Shown here: in pieces, positions 1 to 6,596 of the stretch | How positions within the stretch are numbered: position 1 is the stretch's first letter | Layout: the number at the start of each line of letters is the position of its first letter | Assembly (NCBI GenBank): GCA_036840015.1 | Contig: DAISVV010000123.1 | Location: 1 to 9,744, forward strand | From: SZUA-430 sp036840015 | GTDB lineage: Bacteria; Pseudomonadota; Alphaproteobacteria; Micropepsales; Micropepsaceae | DNA length: 9,744 bases | Reading direction: 5' to 3' | The notes under the pieces: model-generated | Told to the model about the DNA's origin: nothing | The model's database searches: none | Seen by the model: the letters and a program-made list of their open reading frames with translations, nothing else | Program-made: the position numbers and the translations under genes

Positions 1-784
1 CATCGGCATAGCTGCCAACGTCATCGCACATCTTGGCCGCGTCAAAGCAGAGACCCCTTCCTTCGCGCGACGCCGCCGCGCGGCTTTCGATCATGCGTTC
101 GACTTCGGCGATCTCGGGGTCGGCCGGCTTGAACTTGCGGGCGGTGGACAGGCTCACATAGCCGCCGGCGGCTTCCGGGGCTGCCGCGATCAGTTCGCGC
201 GAGGCCTGCTCGGCTTCGGCCGTGCGCCCGAGGCTGAGGAGCGCGCGGGCGCGCCCGGCCCTGGCGCCGAGGGAATCGGGCTTGAGGCGCTGCAGCTCGG
301 CAAAGCAGCCGAGTGCGCGCTCTCCCTGCCCGGTCATGTTGAGCGTCCGGCCGAGGTTCAGCCACGAATCCGCCATCGCCGGATTGATCGCGAGCGCACG
401 CTCGAGGTGCTCGATGGCTTCCTCGTGACGGCGCACGAGGGAGAGCGCATTGCCATAATTGTTCAGGATCACGGGATCCTTGGGACGCGCGGTGATGGCG
501 CGGCCGAGAAGCTCGAAGGCGGCATCGTGGTTGCCGGCTTCCATGGCGATGACACCCAGAAGATTGAGCGCATCGGGCTGGCCGGGGACCTTGGCGAGGA
601 TTGCCGCGTAGATCCGCTCGGCTTCATCGAAGCGGCCGGCCCGGTGGTGCTCCATGCCCTGCTCGAGCTGGCGCTGCAGGTCGAAAGGATTGACGGGATA
701 GGACCATGTGCCGGCGGTGCGCGCCTGCATCGGGGAGCCTAGCCCTGGAAGCCGTGGCGGTGTCGATTGGGGGGCCTGAGACAT
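1..784 (-). CDS. TPR-repeat protein, N-terminal part (probable TPR-sulfotransferase), cut by the left edge
   Basis: The window holds 261 codons and no stop; the gene continues beyond base 1. Residues 1-35 are a Pro/Gly-rich, poorly structured lead-in. From about residue 38 there are five consecutive 34-residue tetratricopeptide units (about 38-71, 72-105, 106-139, 140-173, 174-207), with the usual pattern G-x-A/E-x-x-x-x-G-x-x-x-E-A and Pro at the end of each unit (for example NLGRTLNMTGQGERALGCF). After the repeats, residues 225-261 (ERMIES...LCFDAAKMCDDVGSYAD) resemble the helical linker found in TPR proteins that carry a C-terminal sulfotransferase domain. That domain is inferred, not seen. 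The start is the ATG just after an in-frame TGA at 788-790, with GGAG at 797-800 but a long 12-nt spacing. An internal ATG at 730 has no better ribosome-binding site. It is transcribed divergently from hsp20. A plain TPR scaffold protein remains possible. Confidence 0.8.
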   Translation of the reverse strand, partial: MSQAPQSTPPRLPGLGSPMQARTAGTWSYPVNPFDLQRQLEQGMEHHRAGRFDEAERIYAAILAKVPGQPDALNLLGVIAMEAGNHDAAFELLGRAITARPKDPVILNNYGNALSLVRRHEEAIEHLERALAINPAMADSWLNLGRTLNMTGQGERALGCFAELQRLKPDSLGARAGRARALLSLGRTAEAEQASRELIAAAPEAAGGYVSLSTARKFKPADPEIAEVERMIESRAAASREGRGLCFDAAKMCDDVGSYAD

Positions 785-888
785 CTGTCAAAATCGCTCC
801 GGTTCTAGGGGGCGGGGGCCTTTTGCATTGCGGCCCGAGAATCGCCTCGCGGGCAGGTTAACACAGGGTCCTGGGCCAGCTTCTGCCC

Positions 889-917
889 CTTGACGGCAAG
901 CGGGCCGATCCCCATGT
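889..917 (+). promoter_or_regulatory. Sigma-32 (RpoH) type heat-shock promoter of hsp20
   Basis: CTTGAC at 889-894, preceded by CCC, and CCCCATGT at 910-917 are separated by 15 nt. This matches the heat-shock sigma consensus (CTTGAA, 13-15 nt, CCCCAT-T). Transcription would begin near 922-925, immediately before the first leader hairpin at 931, giving a 5' untranslated region of roughly 105 nt. The position in front of a small heat-shock gene supports the call. The start site is inferred, not mapped. Confidence 0.7.
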
Positions 918-930
918 CGAATTGGCTTGA

Positions 931-1029
931 GGGAAGCGCCTTGAAGGGCTTCCCAGGACAGGCAAATGGACCGGAAATCCTGCCATCCCGGAGGGTTTCC
1001 ACACTCATCGCTTGAAAGGATGAAACACC
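931..1029 (+). promoter_or_regulatory. ROSE-type RNA thermometer in the hsp20 leader
   Basis: Three successive hairpins can be drawn. Hairpin 1: GGGAAGC 931-937 pairs with 948-954 (7 bp), capped by CC/GG. Hairpin 2: GGAAATCC 973-980 pairs with GGGTTTCC 993-1000 (8 bp, one U-G), loop 981-992. Hairpin 3: 1005-1009 pairs with 1019-1023, G1010 is bulged, then CT 1011-1012 pairs with AG 1017-1018 around the loop TGAA. Hairpin 3 closes the Shine-Dalgarno AAGGA (1016-1020), which sits 9 nt before the ATG at 1030. The strand facing the SD reads TCGCT, the U-Y-G-C-U signature of ROSE elements (repression of heat-shock gene expression), including the bulged G needed for temperature sensing. Known ROSE elements hold translation off at normal temperature and melt on heat shock. 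Placement, layout and signature all agree. Confidence 0.85.
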
Positions 1030-1503
1030 ATGCGTGGATTTGATTTTTCGCCGCTTTATCGTTCGACCGTCGGCTTTGACCGCCTTGCAAACCTGCTTGA
1101 GAGCGTTGCGCAGGTCGACACGGGAACGAACAGCTACCCGCCCTACAATATCGAGCAGCTTGCCGACAATGACTACCGGATCACGATGGCTGTGGCCGGC
1201 TTCGGCGAGAGCGACCTGTCGATCGAGGTCAAGGAAGGCGTGCTGACCGTCACGGGCCGTCGCGTGGCCGAAGAGCAGAAGGGCCAGTTCCTCTATCAGG
1301 GGATCGCGGGCCGGGCGTTCGAGCGCCGCTTCCAGCTTGCCGACCACATGGAGGTACGCGGTGCGCGGCTTGAGCACGGCCTCCTGCACATCGAGATCGT
1401 CCGCGTGGTTCCCGAAGAGAAGCGCGCCCGCAAGATCTCGATCTCGGCGGCCTCGCCCTCGCAGGCCAGGGTTGTCGAAGCCAAGGTTGCCAGCGCTGCC
1501 TGA
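1030..1503 (+). CDS. Small heat-shock protein, Hsp20/alpha-crystallin (IbpA/HspA-like)
   Basis: A 157-residue ATP-independent holdase chaperone that binds unfolding proteins in the cytoplasm and passes them to refolding machinery. Residues 1-36 are the variable N-terminal arm (MRGFDFSPLYRSTVGFDRL). Residues 37-128 are the alpha-crystallin domain, starting YPPYNIEQ and including the beta-strand text YRITMAVAGF and GVLTVTGRR, the class A segment GRAFERRFQLADHMEV, and G-x-L near GLLHIEI. The C-terminal tail has VPEEKRARKISI; I136-S-I138 is the I-x-I motif that docks on neighbouring subunits in oligomers. Length is normal. The ATG is fixed by AAGGA 9 nt upstream. Expression looks doubly heat-controlled: a sigma-32-type promoter and a ROSE thermometer lie directly upstream. 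It is a single-gene unit closed by its own terminator. The family assignment is very secure; the symbol (hspA, ibpA and others) varies by genus, so none is given. Confidence 0.97.
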   Translation: MRGFDFSPLYRSTVGFDRLANLLESVAQVDTGTNSYPPYNIEQLADNDYRITMAVAGFGESDLSIEVKEGVLTVTGRRVAEEQKGQFLYQGIAGRAFERRFQLADHMEVRGARLEHGLLHIEIVRVVPEEKRARKISISAASPSQARVVEAKVASAA

Positions 1504-1536
1504 GGCAGTCCTGGCCGGGCATGCCCCTTTGCCCTG

Positions 1537-1566
1537 CGGCGCCGGATCCCCCTCCGGCGCCGTTTT
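1537..1566 (+). terminator. Intrinsic terminator of hsp20
   Basis: CGGCGCCGG (1537-1545) pairs with CCGGCGCCG (1554-1562), a perfect 9-bp GC stem with an 8-nt loop, followed by TTTT (1563-1566). It starts 34 nt after the hsp20 stop and ends one base before the last codon of the convergent gene. The opposite strand has no T-run after the stem, so it serves hsp20 only. Confidence 0.88.
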
Positions 1567-4254
1567 CTATTGCTGCTGGATGTCCAGCGTCACTTCAGTC
1601 ACGCCCGGCTCGGGCGTGCCCGTGGGCCTGAAGCCCAGTTCGCTGGCCATGTCGAGCATGGCGCGGTTCTCCGACAGGACATCACCGAAGACCTGCCTTG
1701 CACCCACCGCACGCGCATAGGCGATGATCTCCTGCATCATGCGATAGCCAAGCCCCGTTCCCTGGCGGTCGGCGCGCACGATGATCGCGTATTCGCCGCG
1801 CTGCCGGTCGGGGTCGAGCGACAGGCGCACGACGCCGACGCCCTCGGCGCAGGCCTCGTCGATCACCACGAAAGCCATCTCGCGGTCATAGTCGATCTGC
1901 GTCAGGCGGCGGGCGAGCGGGTCTGGCAGTTGTTTCAGGGCCTGGAAAAAGCGCATGCGGATGTCATCCGGGTTGCTGCCGGCGATGGCGGCCTTCAGGG
2001 CGGTTGCGTCGTCCGGCCTGATCGGGCGCATGAGATATGGCTTGCCTTCGCGGTCCGTGATGTGGCGGGTCAGTTCGGCCGGATAGGGTCGCACCGCGAA
2101 GCGCTGCGTGCCGGGACGCGGCTCGGGTGCCACGCGCATGCGTGCATCGAGGGCCAGTACGCCCTGCTCGTTGGCCCAGAGCGGGTTGATGTCGAGTTCC
2201 TTCAGGGCCGGAAGGTCGACGGCCATGGCCTGCACGGCGAGGATCGTGCGCAGGATCGCGTCCATGTTCGCCGGCGGGCGGTCGCGGTAGCCGCGCAACA
2301 GGCTAGCCACGCGGGTGCGGGCAACGAGGTCACGGGCCAGCGCGGCATCTAGCGGTGGCAAGGCCAGCGCCTGGTCCCTGACGACTTCGACGGCCGTGCC
2401 GCCCTGGCCAAACATCAGCACCGGGCCGAAGAGGGGATCCTCGGACAGGCCGACGATCAGTTCGTGCGCGCCAGGCCTTGATGCCATGGGCTGGACCATG
2501 AAGCCTTCGATCCGCGCGCCGGGCTGCAGCTCGGCCAGCCGCAGGAGCATGGTTGCGGCCGCGCGCGCCACGGCGGGCCCATCGCGCAGGTTCAGCACGA
2601 CGGCGCCGACATCCGATTTGTGAAGCACATCCGGCGACATGATCTTGAGCGCGACGGGAAAGCCCATCTGGGTCGCAAGCTTCTGGGCCTCCTCCGGGGT
2701 CGCGGCCACGCGCAGGTCGACGACGGGAATGCCGTAGTTGCGCAAGAGGGCCGTGGCCTCAAGCGGGTTCAGCCACTCCCTGCCCTCGGCGAGGACTGCG
2801 CGCACGATCGCCTCGGCCGCCTGCCTGTCGCCAGCCTCGACCCTGTCGTGGGCGCCGGGTACCTGCATGAGCAGGTCCTGCAGTTCCTGCCGGCGGACCT
2901 GGTGCATGAAGGCCGTTACTGCTGCCTCTGGTGTCGGGAAGACCGGAAGGCCCGCTTCGTCGAGGCGCTTGCGCGCATCGCGCACCGATTGCTCGCCGAG
3001 CCAGGCCGCGTAGACCGGCTTGCGGTTGCCCTCGGCGCGGGCGGTTGCGACGACGCCGGCGACGGCTGCCGCGGCATCCGTGGAACTGGCGACGGCGACG
3101 GGACAGTTCAGTACAAGCAGCGCGTCGACGCCCGGATCGTCGAGCAACGCCCGGGTGGCGGCGGTGTAGCGCGCGGCGTCGGCATCGCCGATGATGTCGG
3201 CCGGGTTGGCGCGGCTCCAGTTCGCGGGCAGCACGGTGTCAAGACCTGTGATCGTGTCGGCGGACAGGTGCGCCAGCCGGCCGCCCTCGTCGATGAGGTG
3301 ATCGGTCGCCAGCACGCCGGCGCCGCCGCCATTGGTGAGGATCGCAAGGCGGTTTCCTGCGGGTTCCTGCGCGGCGGAGAGCGCCTCCAGCGCACCAAAG
3401 AGATCGTCTATCGAACGGACCCGCAAAAGACCTGCGCGCCGGAACGCGGCGTCGGCGACGGCATCGGAGCCTGCGAGCGCGCCGGTGTGTGAACGTGCAG
3501 CTGCGGCGCCTTCGCCGTGGCGTCCGGACTTGACCACGATGACCGGCTTCTGCCGGGCGCAGCGGCGGGCTGCGGACATGAACTTGCGGGCGTTGGTGAT
3601 GCTCTCGACATAGAGAAGGACGGCCGTCGTCGCCGGGTCGTTGGCGAGATAGTCCAGCATGTCGCCGAAATCGACATCGGCCATGCCGCCCAGGGACATC
3701 AGGGTCGAGAAGCCGATGCCCCGGTCGCTTGCCCAGTCGAGAACCGAGGTGAGCATGGCCCCGGACTGGGTCAGGAAGGCCGTGCCTCCCTTCAGCGCCA
3801 TGCGGTGGGCGAAGCTTGCGTTCAGGCCGGCCGCCGGGGCCAGGACGCCAATGCAGTTCGGGCCGACGATGCGCAGGGCATGGGGACGGGCGGCCTCGAG
3901 CATCTGCTGCTGGAGGGCGGCACCCTCCTCGCCGCGCTCGGAAAAGCCTGCCGTGATGACGACGGCAGCCCGCGTGCCGCGCCGGCCCAGTTCGTCGATG
4001 ATGGCGGGTACGCCCGGGGCGGGAGTGGCGATGATCGCGAGGTCGGGGGTCCGGCTGAGTGAAGCGATGGAGGTGGCCACTGGCCTGCCGAACAGCTCGC
4101 CGCCATGGGGGTTCACCAGTTCAACATGTCCCTCGAAGCCATGGGCCAGCAGGTTGCGCGCGACAACGGACCCCACGGCCTGCTCGCGGCGGCTGGCGCC
4201 GATGACTGCCACGGCAGCGGGCGTGAAGAATGCGCCGAGGTTCCTGACCGTCAT
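1567..4254 (-). CDS. ADP-forming acyl-CoA synthetase fused to GNAT acetyltransferase (Pat/YfiQ-like)
   Basis: An 895-residue fusion, close to the length of Salmonella Pat (886). Order: CoA-binding Rossmann domain 1-135 (VAVIGAS 16-22; GPNCIG 131-136); succinyl-CoA-ligase-like domain about 150-450 (TQSGAM; SHTGALAG with H256 at the phosphohistidine position); ATP-grasp about 493-710 (VALKIMSPDVLHKSDVGAV; FGQGGTAVEV; LDINPL); GNAT about 741-893 (RPIRPDDA; acetyl-CoA loop QGTGLG 831-836; E821 before the loop). The family either makes acetyl-CoA from acetate, CoA and ATP, or acetylates lysines in enzymes such as acetyl-CoA synthetase. Because H256 is kept, ligase activity is plausible here. The start MTVRNLGAFF is set by AAGGAG at 4263-4268, 8 nt upstream. 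The frame stays open 86 codons further upstream, but that stretch has no family sequence. The gene stands alone, convergent with hsp20. Confidence 0.93.
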   Translation of the reverse strand: MTVRNLGAFFTPAAVAVIGASRREQAVGSVVARNLLAHGFEGHVELVNPHGGELFGRPVATSIASLSRTPDLAIIATPAPGVPAIIDELGRRGTRAAVVITAGFSERGEEGAALQQQMLEAARPHALRIVGPNCIGVLAPAAGLNASFAHRMALKGGTAFLTQSGAMLTSVLDWASDRGIGFSTLMSLGGMADVDFGDMLDYLANDPATTAVLLYVESITNARKFMSAARRCARQKPVIVVKSGRHGEGAAAARSHTGALAGSDAVADAAFRRAGLLRVRSIDDLFGALEALSAAQEPAGNRLAILTNGGGAGVLATDHLIDEGGRLAHLSADTITGLDTVLPANWSRANPADIIGDADAARYTAATRALLDDPGVDALLVLNCPVAVASSTDAAAAVAGVVATARAEGNRKPVYAAWLGEQSVRDARKRLDEAGLPVFPTPEAAVTAFMHQVRRQELQDLLMQVPGAHDRVEAGDRQAAEAIVRAVLAEGREWLNPLEATALLRNYGIPVVDLRVAATPEEAQKLATQMGFPVALKIMSPDVLHKSDVGAVVLNLRDGPAVARAAATMLLRLAELQPGARIEGFMVQPMASRPGAHELIVGLSEDPLFGPVLMFGQGGTAVEVVRDQALALPPLDAALARDLVARTRVASLLRGYRDRPPANMDAILRTILAVQAMAVDLPALKELDINPLWANEQGVLALDARMRVAPEPRPGTQRFAVRPYPAELTRHITDREGKPYLMRPIRPDDATALKAAIAGSNPDDIRMRFFQALKQLPDPLARRLTQIDYDREMAFVVIDEACAEGVGVVRLSLDPDRQRGEYAIIVRADRQGTGLGYRMMQEIIAYARAVGARQVFGDVLSENRAMLDMASELGFRPTGTPEPGVTEVTLDIQQQ

Positions 4255-4671
4255 GATGCCTGCTCCTTGCCCAATCCTTGCTGCCCGCCACCCGGCGGAC
4301 CCTGCCCCGGCGCCTGCCCGGACACCATGCGGGGGCCCCGCCGGGTTGTTTCCTATCCCAGAACGGCCATTGGTGGTGTCGAAAACGAGCGGCGTGGCCT
4401 GCTGCGTCCCCTGCTGGCGCGGGCTGCCCTGGTGCAGATACCAATCAGAAGTAAGCGTGCGCGGCGCCGATGCGTGGCATACGGAACATTGGCGCACCAA
4501 ACCGGGCTGCACCGTGCAAGGGCCGCGTCGATTTTTTGCTCACCTGAGGAAAAAGTGATTCTCAAAGCGGATACCGTCATGTAGGATTGAGTCAATGCAT
4601 GTTTGCTGTTTGGGGATGGTGGGCGTGCATATGGGGGGGCAGTTTCGAAACGCTGTTCGGGGCAGCTCCAA
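4255..4671. other. Divergent intergenic region, 417 nt, no gene supported
   Basis: I see no convincing gene here. The part next to the synthetase is GC-rich; 4530-4620 is relatively AT-rich and is the likely promoter zone. Weak candidates: for the rightward hydrolase, TTCTCA 4559-4564, 17 nt, TAGGAT 4582-4587; for the leftward synthetase, TTGACT (complement of 4590-4595), 16 nt, TATCCG (complement of 4568-4573). The two overlap, so back-to-back promoters would compete. The leftward one would give a leader of about 310 nt. Both matches are only moderate. Confidence 0.35.
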
Positions 4672-5601
4672 ATGATGAATTGGCCGCGTAACAATAGTCG
4701 TCGTCCTGCTCTGGTTCGCCGGCAGGCTGCGTTCGATCCGTCCGCAACCATCGAAGAGTTGCGAGACTATGTAAGACAATTCTGGGTTGGCTTTGGCCCG
4801 CCAATCAAGGATGTCGAGGCTCATCCTGTGCTCATCAGCGCCCTCCGGGGCGAATGGGTGGTGCCGGAGTCTGCCTCGGGCGGACGCCGGGTGATCCTCT
4901 ACTTCCATGGCGGCGGCTTCATCGCCGGCTCACCCGAATCGCACCGACCACTGGTTGCACGCCTCGCCCATGCGGCGAGCGCGCGGGCGCTGGTCCCGCA
5001 GTATCGACTTGCGCCGGAGTACCCTTATCCCGCCGCCTTGCGAGACGCCGCGGATGCCTATCGCTGGCTGCTGACGCAAGGGGTCACGCCGAACAACATC
5101 ATCTTCGCGGGCGATGGCTCTGGCGGCGGGCTTGCCCTGTCGACGCTGCTGGCGCTGCGCAATGCCGGGTTGCCCCTGCCTGCGGCGGCAGTGTGCTTCT
5201 CGCCGTGGGCCGACCTGACGATGTCGGGCTGGTCGATGCTGAAGAACAAGGGCAATGACGACACCTTGAGCTGGGAGCTGCTTGCGACCTGCGCGCGGCA
5301 TTACCTGAAGGGTGCGTCGCCGGCCGATCCGTTCACCTCGCCCCTTTATGGCGACTTCCGCGGCCTGCCGCCCCTGATGATCCACGCGGGCAGCCACGAG
5401 GTTCTCAAGGACGACGCCAGCCGCATCGGTGAGCGCGCGGCGGCTGCCAATGTGAACGTGAACGTCGAGGTCTACGAGAACATGCCCCACCTGTTCCAGG
5501 GCATGCCGGACCTGCCGGAATCCAAGGTGTCGATCACGCGCGCGGCGGCCTTCATCAAGGCGCGCACGCCCGAGGTCATGATGCGCCGGGCGGCCCAGTA
5601 G
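4672..5601 (+). CDS. Alpha/beta hydrolase, HSL (acetyl-esterase Aes-like) family, atypical nucleophile elbow
   Basis: A 309-residue cytoplasmic protein of the hormone-sensitive-lipase esterase family, which hydrolyses short acyl esters. Residues 1-70 form the N-terminal cap. The oxyanion motif HGGGF is at 79-83, followed by YRLAPEYPYPAALRDA (111-126), a family hallmark. The nucleophile elbow normally reads G-D-S-A-G-G; here G147-D148-G149-S150-G151-G152, so the Ser position holds Gly and a Ser sits one residue later. At the usual acid position the text is GSHEVLKDD (240-248), with His242 where many relatives have Asp. His273 in MPHLF is the expected catalytic His. The fold is clear but activity is doubtful. 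The start is uncertain: ATG 4672 (or 4675) lacks a good Shine-Dalgarno, and a TTG at 4603 would add 23 residues without family similarity. Single-gene unit with its own terminator. Confidence 0.9.
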   Translation: MMNWPRNNSRRPALVRRQAAFDPSATIEELRDYVRQFWVGFGPPIKDVEAHPVLISALRGEWVVPESASGGRRVILYFHGGGFIAGSPESHRPLVARLAHAASARALVPQYRLAPEYPYPAALRDAADAYRWLLTQGVTPNNIIFAGDGSGGGLALSTLLALRNAGLPLPAAAVCFSPWADLTMSGWSMLKNKGNDDTLSWELLATCARHYLKGASPADPFTSPLYGDFRGLPPLMIHAGSHEVLKDDASRIGERAAAANVNVNVEVYENMPHLFQGMPDLPESKVSITRAAAFIKARTPEVMMRRAAQ

Positions 5602-5625
5602 GCGGGCCGCACACGCTGGAATGCG

Positions 5626-5651
5626 AACGGCCCCGTTCAGGGGCCGTTTTT
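5626..5651 (+). terminator. Intrinsic terminator of the HSL-family hydrolase gene
   Basis: ACGGCCCC (5627-5634) pairs with GGGGCCGT (5640-5647), an 8-bp stem (9 with A5626-T5648) around the loop GTTCA, followed by a run of T to 5651. It begins 25 nt after the hydrolase stop. It also separates the hydrolase from the convergent transposase homologue. Confidence 0.88.
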
Positions 5652-5679
5652 CATTCGGTGCCGGAATGGGCCTTGCGCG

Positions 5680-6366
5680 CTACTTGCGCCTGGCCTTCGC
5701 CTTGGGCGCGGCGGCGGGCTTGGGACCCGGGCGCTGGCGCGCGAGGGTGCGGCCGAGCTTCTTTTCCAGCGACTTGACAAAGGTGGGCGAACCGAAGGGC
5801 CGGCCCGTGTGCTCGCTGGCGGCAATCGCCTTGAGTTCGGCCGGCGTGAAGGCGGTGTCGAGCGCGGTCTTCCAGTTCTTCGCGGCATCGAGCACAGGCT
5901 TGACGTCGACGACGCCGTCGCTCTTTCCCTTCAGGTGGGCCGGGGCGCTGGACCAGCGCCATTCCCGCGGCTTTGCGGCGGGCTTGGCGCGCGCGGGCGC
6001 AGTTTCGACATAGCGGGCGCAGAGGGCCAGCGAGTCGCCATCCATCGGGAAGGACGCGAAGCGGCCCCTGAACAGGCCGCCGTCACGCGAGCGACGCTGG
6101 TTGACCGCGCGGGTGAAGCGCCGGTGCGCCTCGCCCAAGGCCTGGCGCAGGGCCGCAGCGGAGTTGGGGACCAGGATGAGCTGGACCTGCCTGGGCAGGA
6201 GGCAATAGGCGAGGATCCTGACCTTGGCGTTGGCACAGCCTTCCGTCACAAGCTCAAGGTATTCCTTGTAATCCTGGTCGGTGGCGAAAATGCGCTGACC
6301 GGGATTGCCCCGTTGCAGCACGTGATGCGGTGCGCCTGGCACCACTGCTCTTGCTAATCTGGCCAT
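5680..6366 (-). CDS. REP-associated tyrosine transposase homologue (RAYT, IS200-like Y1 family) with altered HUH motif
   Basis: A 228-residue member of the Y1/IS200-like transposase family, normal in length for the REP-associated branch (RAYT). These are single-strand DNA nucleases acting through a metal-binding H-U-H and a tyrosine. Landmarks: MARLARAVVPGAPHHVLQRGN at the N-terminus (H14-H15-V, R-G-N), AYCLLP 53-58, LFRGRF 98-103, ARYVETAPARA 117-127 holding the expected catalytic Tyr119, REWRWSSAPAH 134-144, and the usual RAYT tail (FGSPTFVKSLEKKLGR, then a basic Pro/Ala/Lys end). Where the family reads N-H-V-H, residues 59-62 read R-Q-V-Q, so both metal-binding His are gone. The frame is otherwise intact, pointing to a nuclease-dead, possibly DNA-binding protein. 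No second gene, terminal repeat or target duplication is seen, so this is not an active insertion sequence. The start MARLARA has no Shine-Dalgarno; a promoter placed to start at the ATG suggests a leaderless transcript. Confidence 0.9.
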   Translation of the reverse strand: MARLARAVVPGAPHHVLQRGNPGQRIFATDQDYKEYLELVTEGCANAKVRILAYCLLPRQVQLILVPNSAAALRQALGEAHRRFTRAVNQRRSRDGGLFRGRFASFPMDGDSLALCARYVETAPARAKPAAKPREWRWSSAPAHLKGKSDGVVDVKPVLDAAKNWKTALDTAFTPAELKAIAASEHTGRPFGSPTFVKSLEKKLGRTLARQRPGPKPAAAPKAKARRK

Positions 6367-6373
6367 GGTGGCA

Positions 6374-6402
6374 AAACTAGACCTGAACGCCGCGTCCGTC
6401 AA
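6374..6402 (-). promoter_or_regulatory. Candidate promoter of the Y1 transposase homologue, leaderless layout
   Basis: On the minus strand TTGACG (complement of 6397-6402), a 17-nt spacer and TAGTTT (complement of 6374-6379) form a moderate sigma-70 match. Seven bases downstream of the -10 is the ATG itself at 6366, so the transcript would begin at or next to the start codon. This fits the lack of a Shine-Dalgarno. The -10 matches only part of the consensus. Confidence 0.4.
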
Positions 6403-6596
6403 TCGTGCCCTGTCCCCGCAATGCCAACCTGCGCGAAGGACACAGCATGTTGTGTATTCGACGCTGACCAACAGGCGGATGCTGTGATCACTCCTGCGGT
6501 GACAGTGTAAGGGTGGTGGCAGAAGGTGCGGCGATGGCTGGCGCGGGATCGCGTCGCCGTCGCGCGAACTCAATCCCCGACTGCACCTTCGCCCGA
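6403..6596. other. Intergenic region between the Y1 homologue and the aldolase: inverted repeat, no gene
   Basis: GAAGGTGC (6522-6529) and GCACCTTC (6583-6590) form an 8-bp inverted repeat around 53 nt. Within it, on the minus strand, GGCGA and TCGCC plus CGCG-ATCC-CGCG could add pairs. It lies just after the aldolase stop, so it may be a 3' structure, but no T-run follows and I do not call it a terminator. CGTGCCCTGTCCCCG at 6404-6418 resembles C-rich motifs sometimes seen near Y1 transposases; only one copy is present. No coding region is supported. Confidence 0.35.

Noticed and set aside
2620..3492. Long open frame (290 codons) opposite the synthetase gene, with similar ones at 1570-2352 and 3659-4558
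   Set aside because: These are antisense shadows caused by high-GC codon use; their translations show no domain text, and the minus-strand gene is unambiguous.
4255..4512. 86-codon upstream extension of the synthetase/GNAT frame
   Set aside because: The extension has no family similarity, while MTVRNLGAFF at 4254 has AAGGAG at ideal spacing and is the usual family N-terminus.
4603..4671. TTG start giving a 332-residue hydrolase
   Set aside because: The extra 23 residues have no family similarity and the TTG has no close Shine-Dalgarno; ATG 4672 is preferred, though weakly.
5680..6366. Active insertion sequence or mobile element
   Set aside because: No terminal inverted repeats, subterminal hairpin pair or target duplication was found around the gene, and the catalytic HUH is lost.
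6522..6590. Inverted repeat as an aldolase terminator
   Set aside because: The stem is interrupted by a 53-nt interior and no T-run follows on the minus strand.
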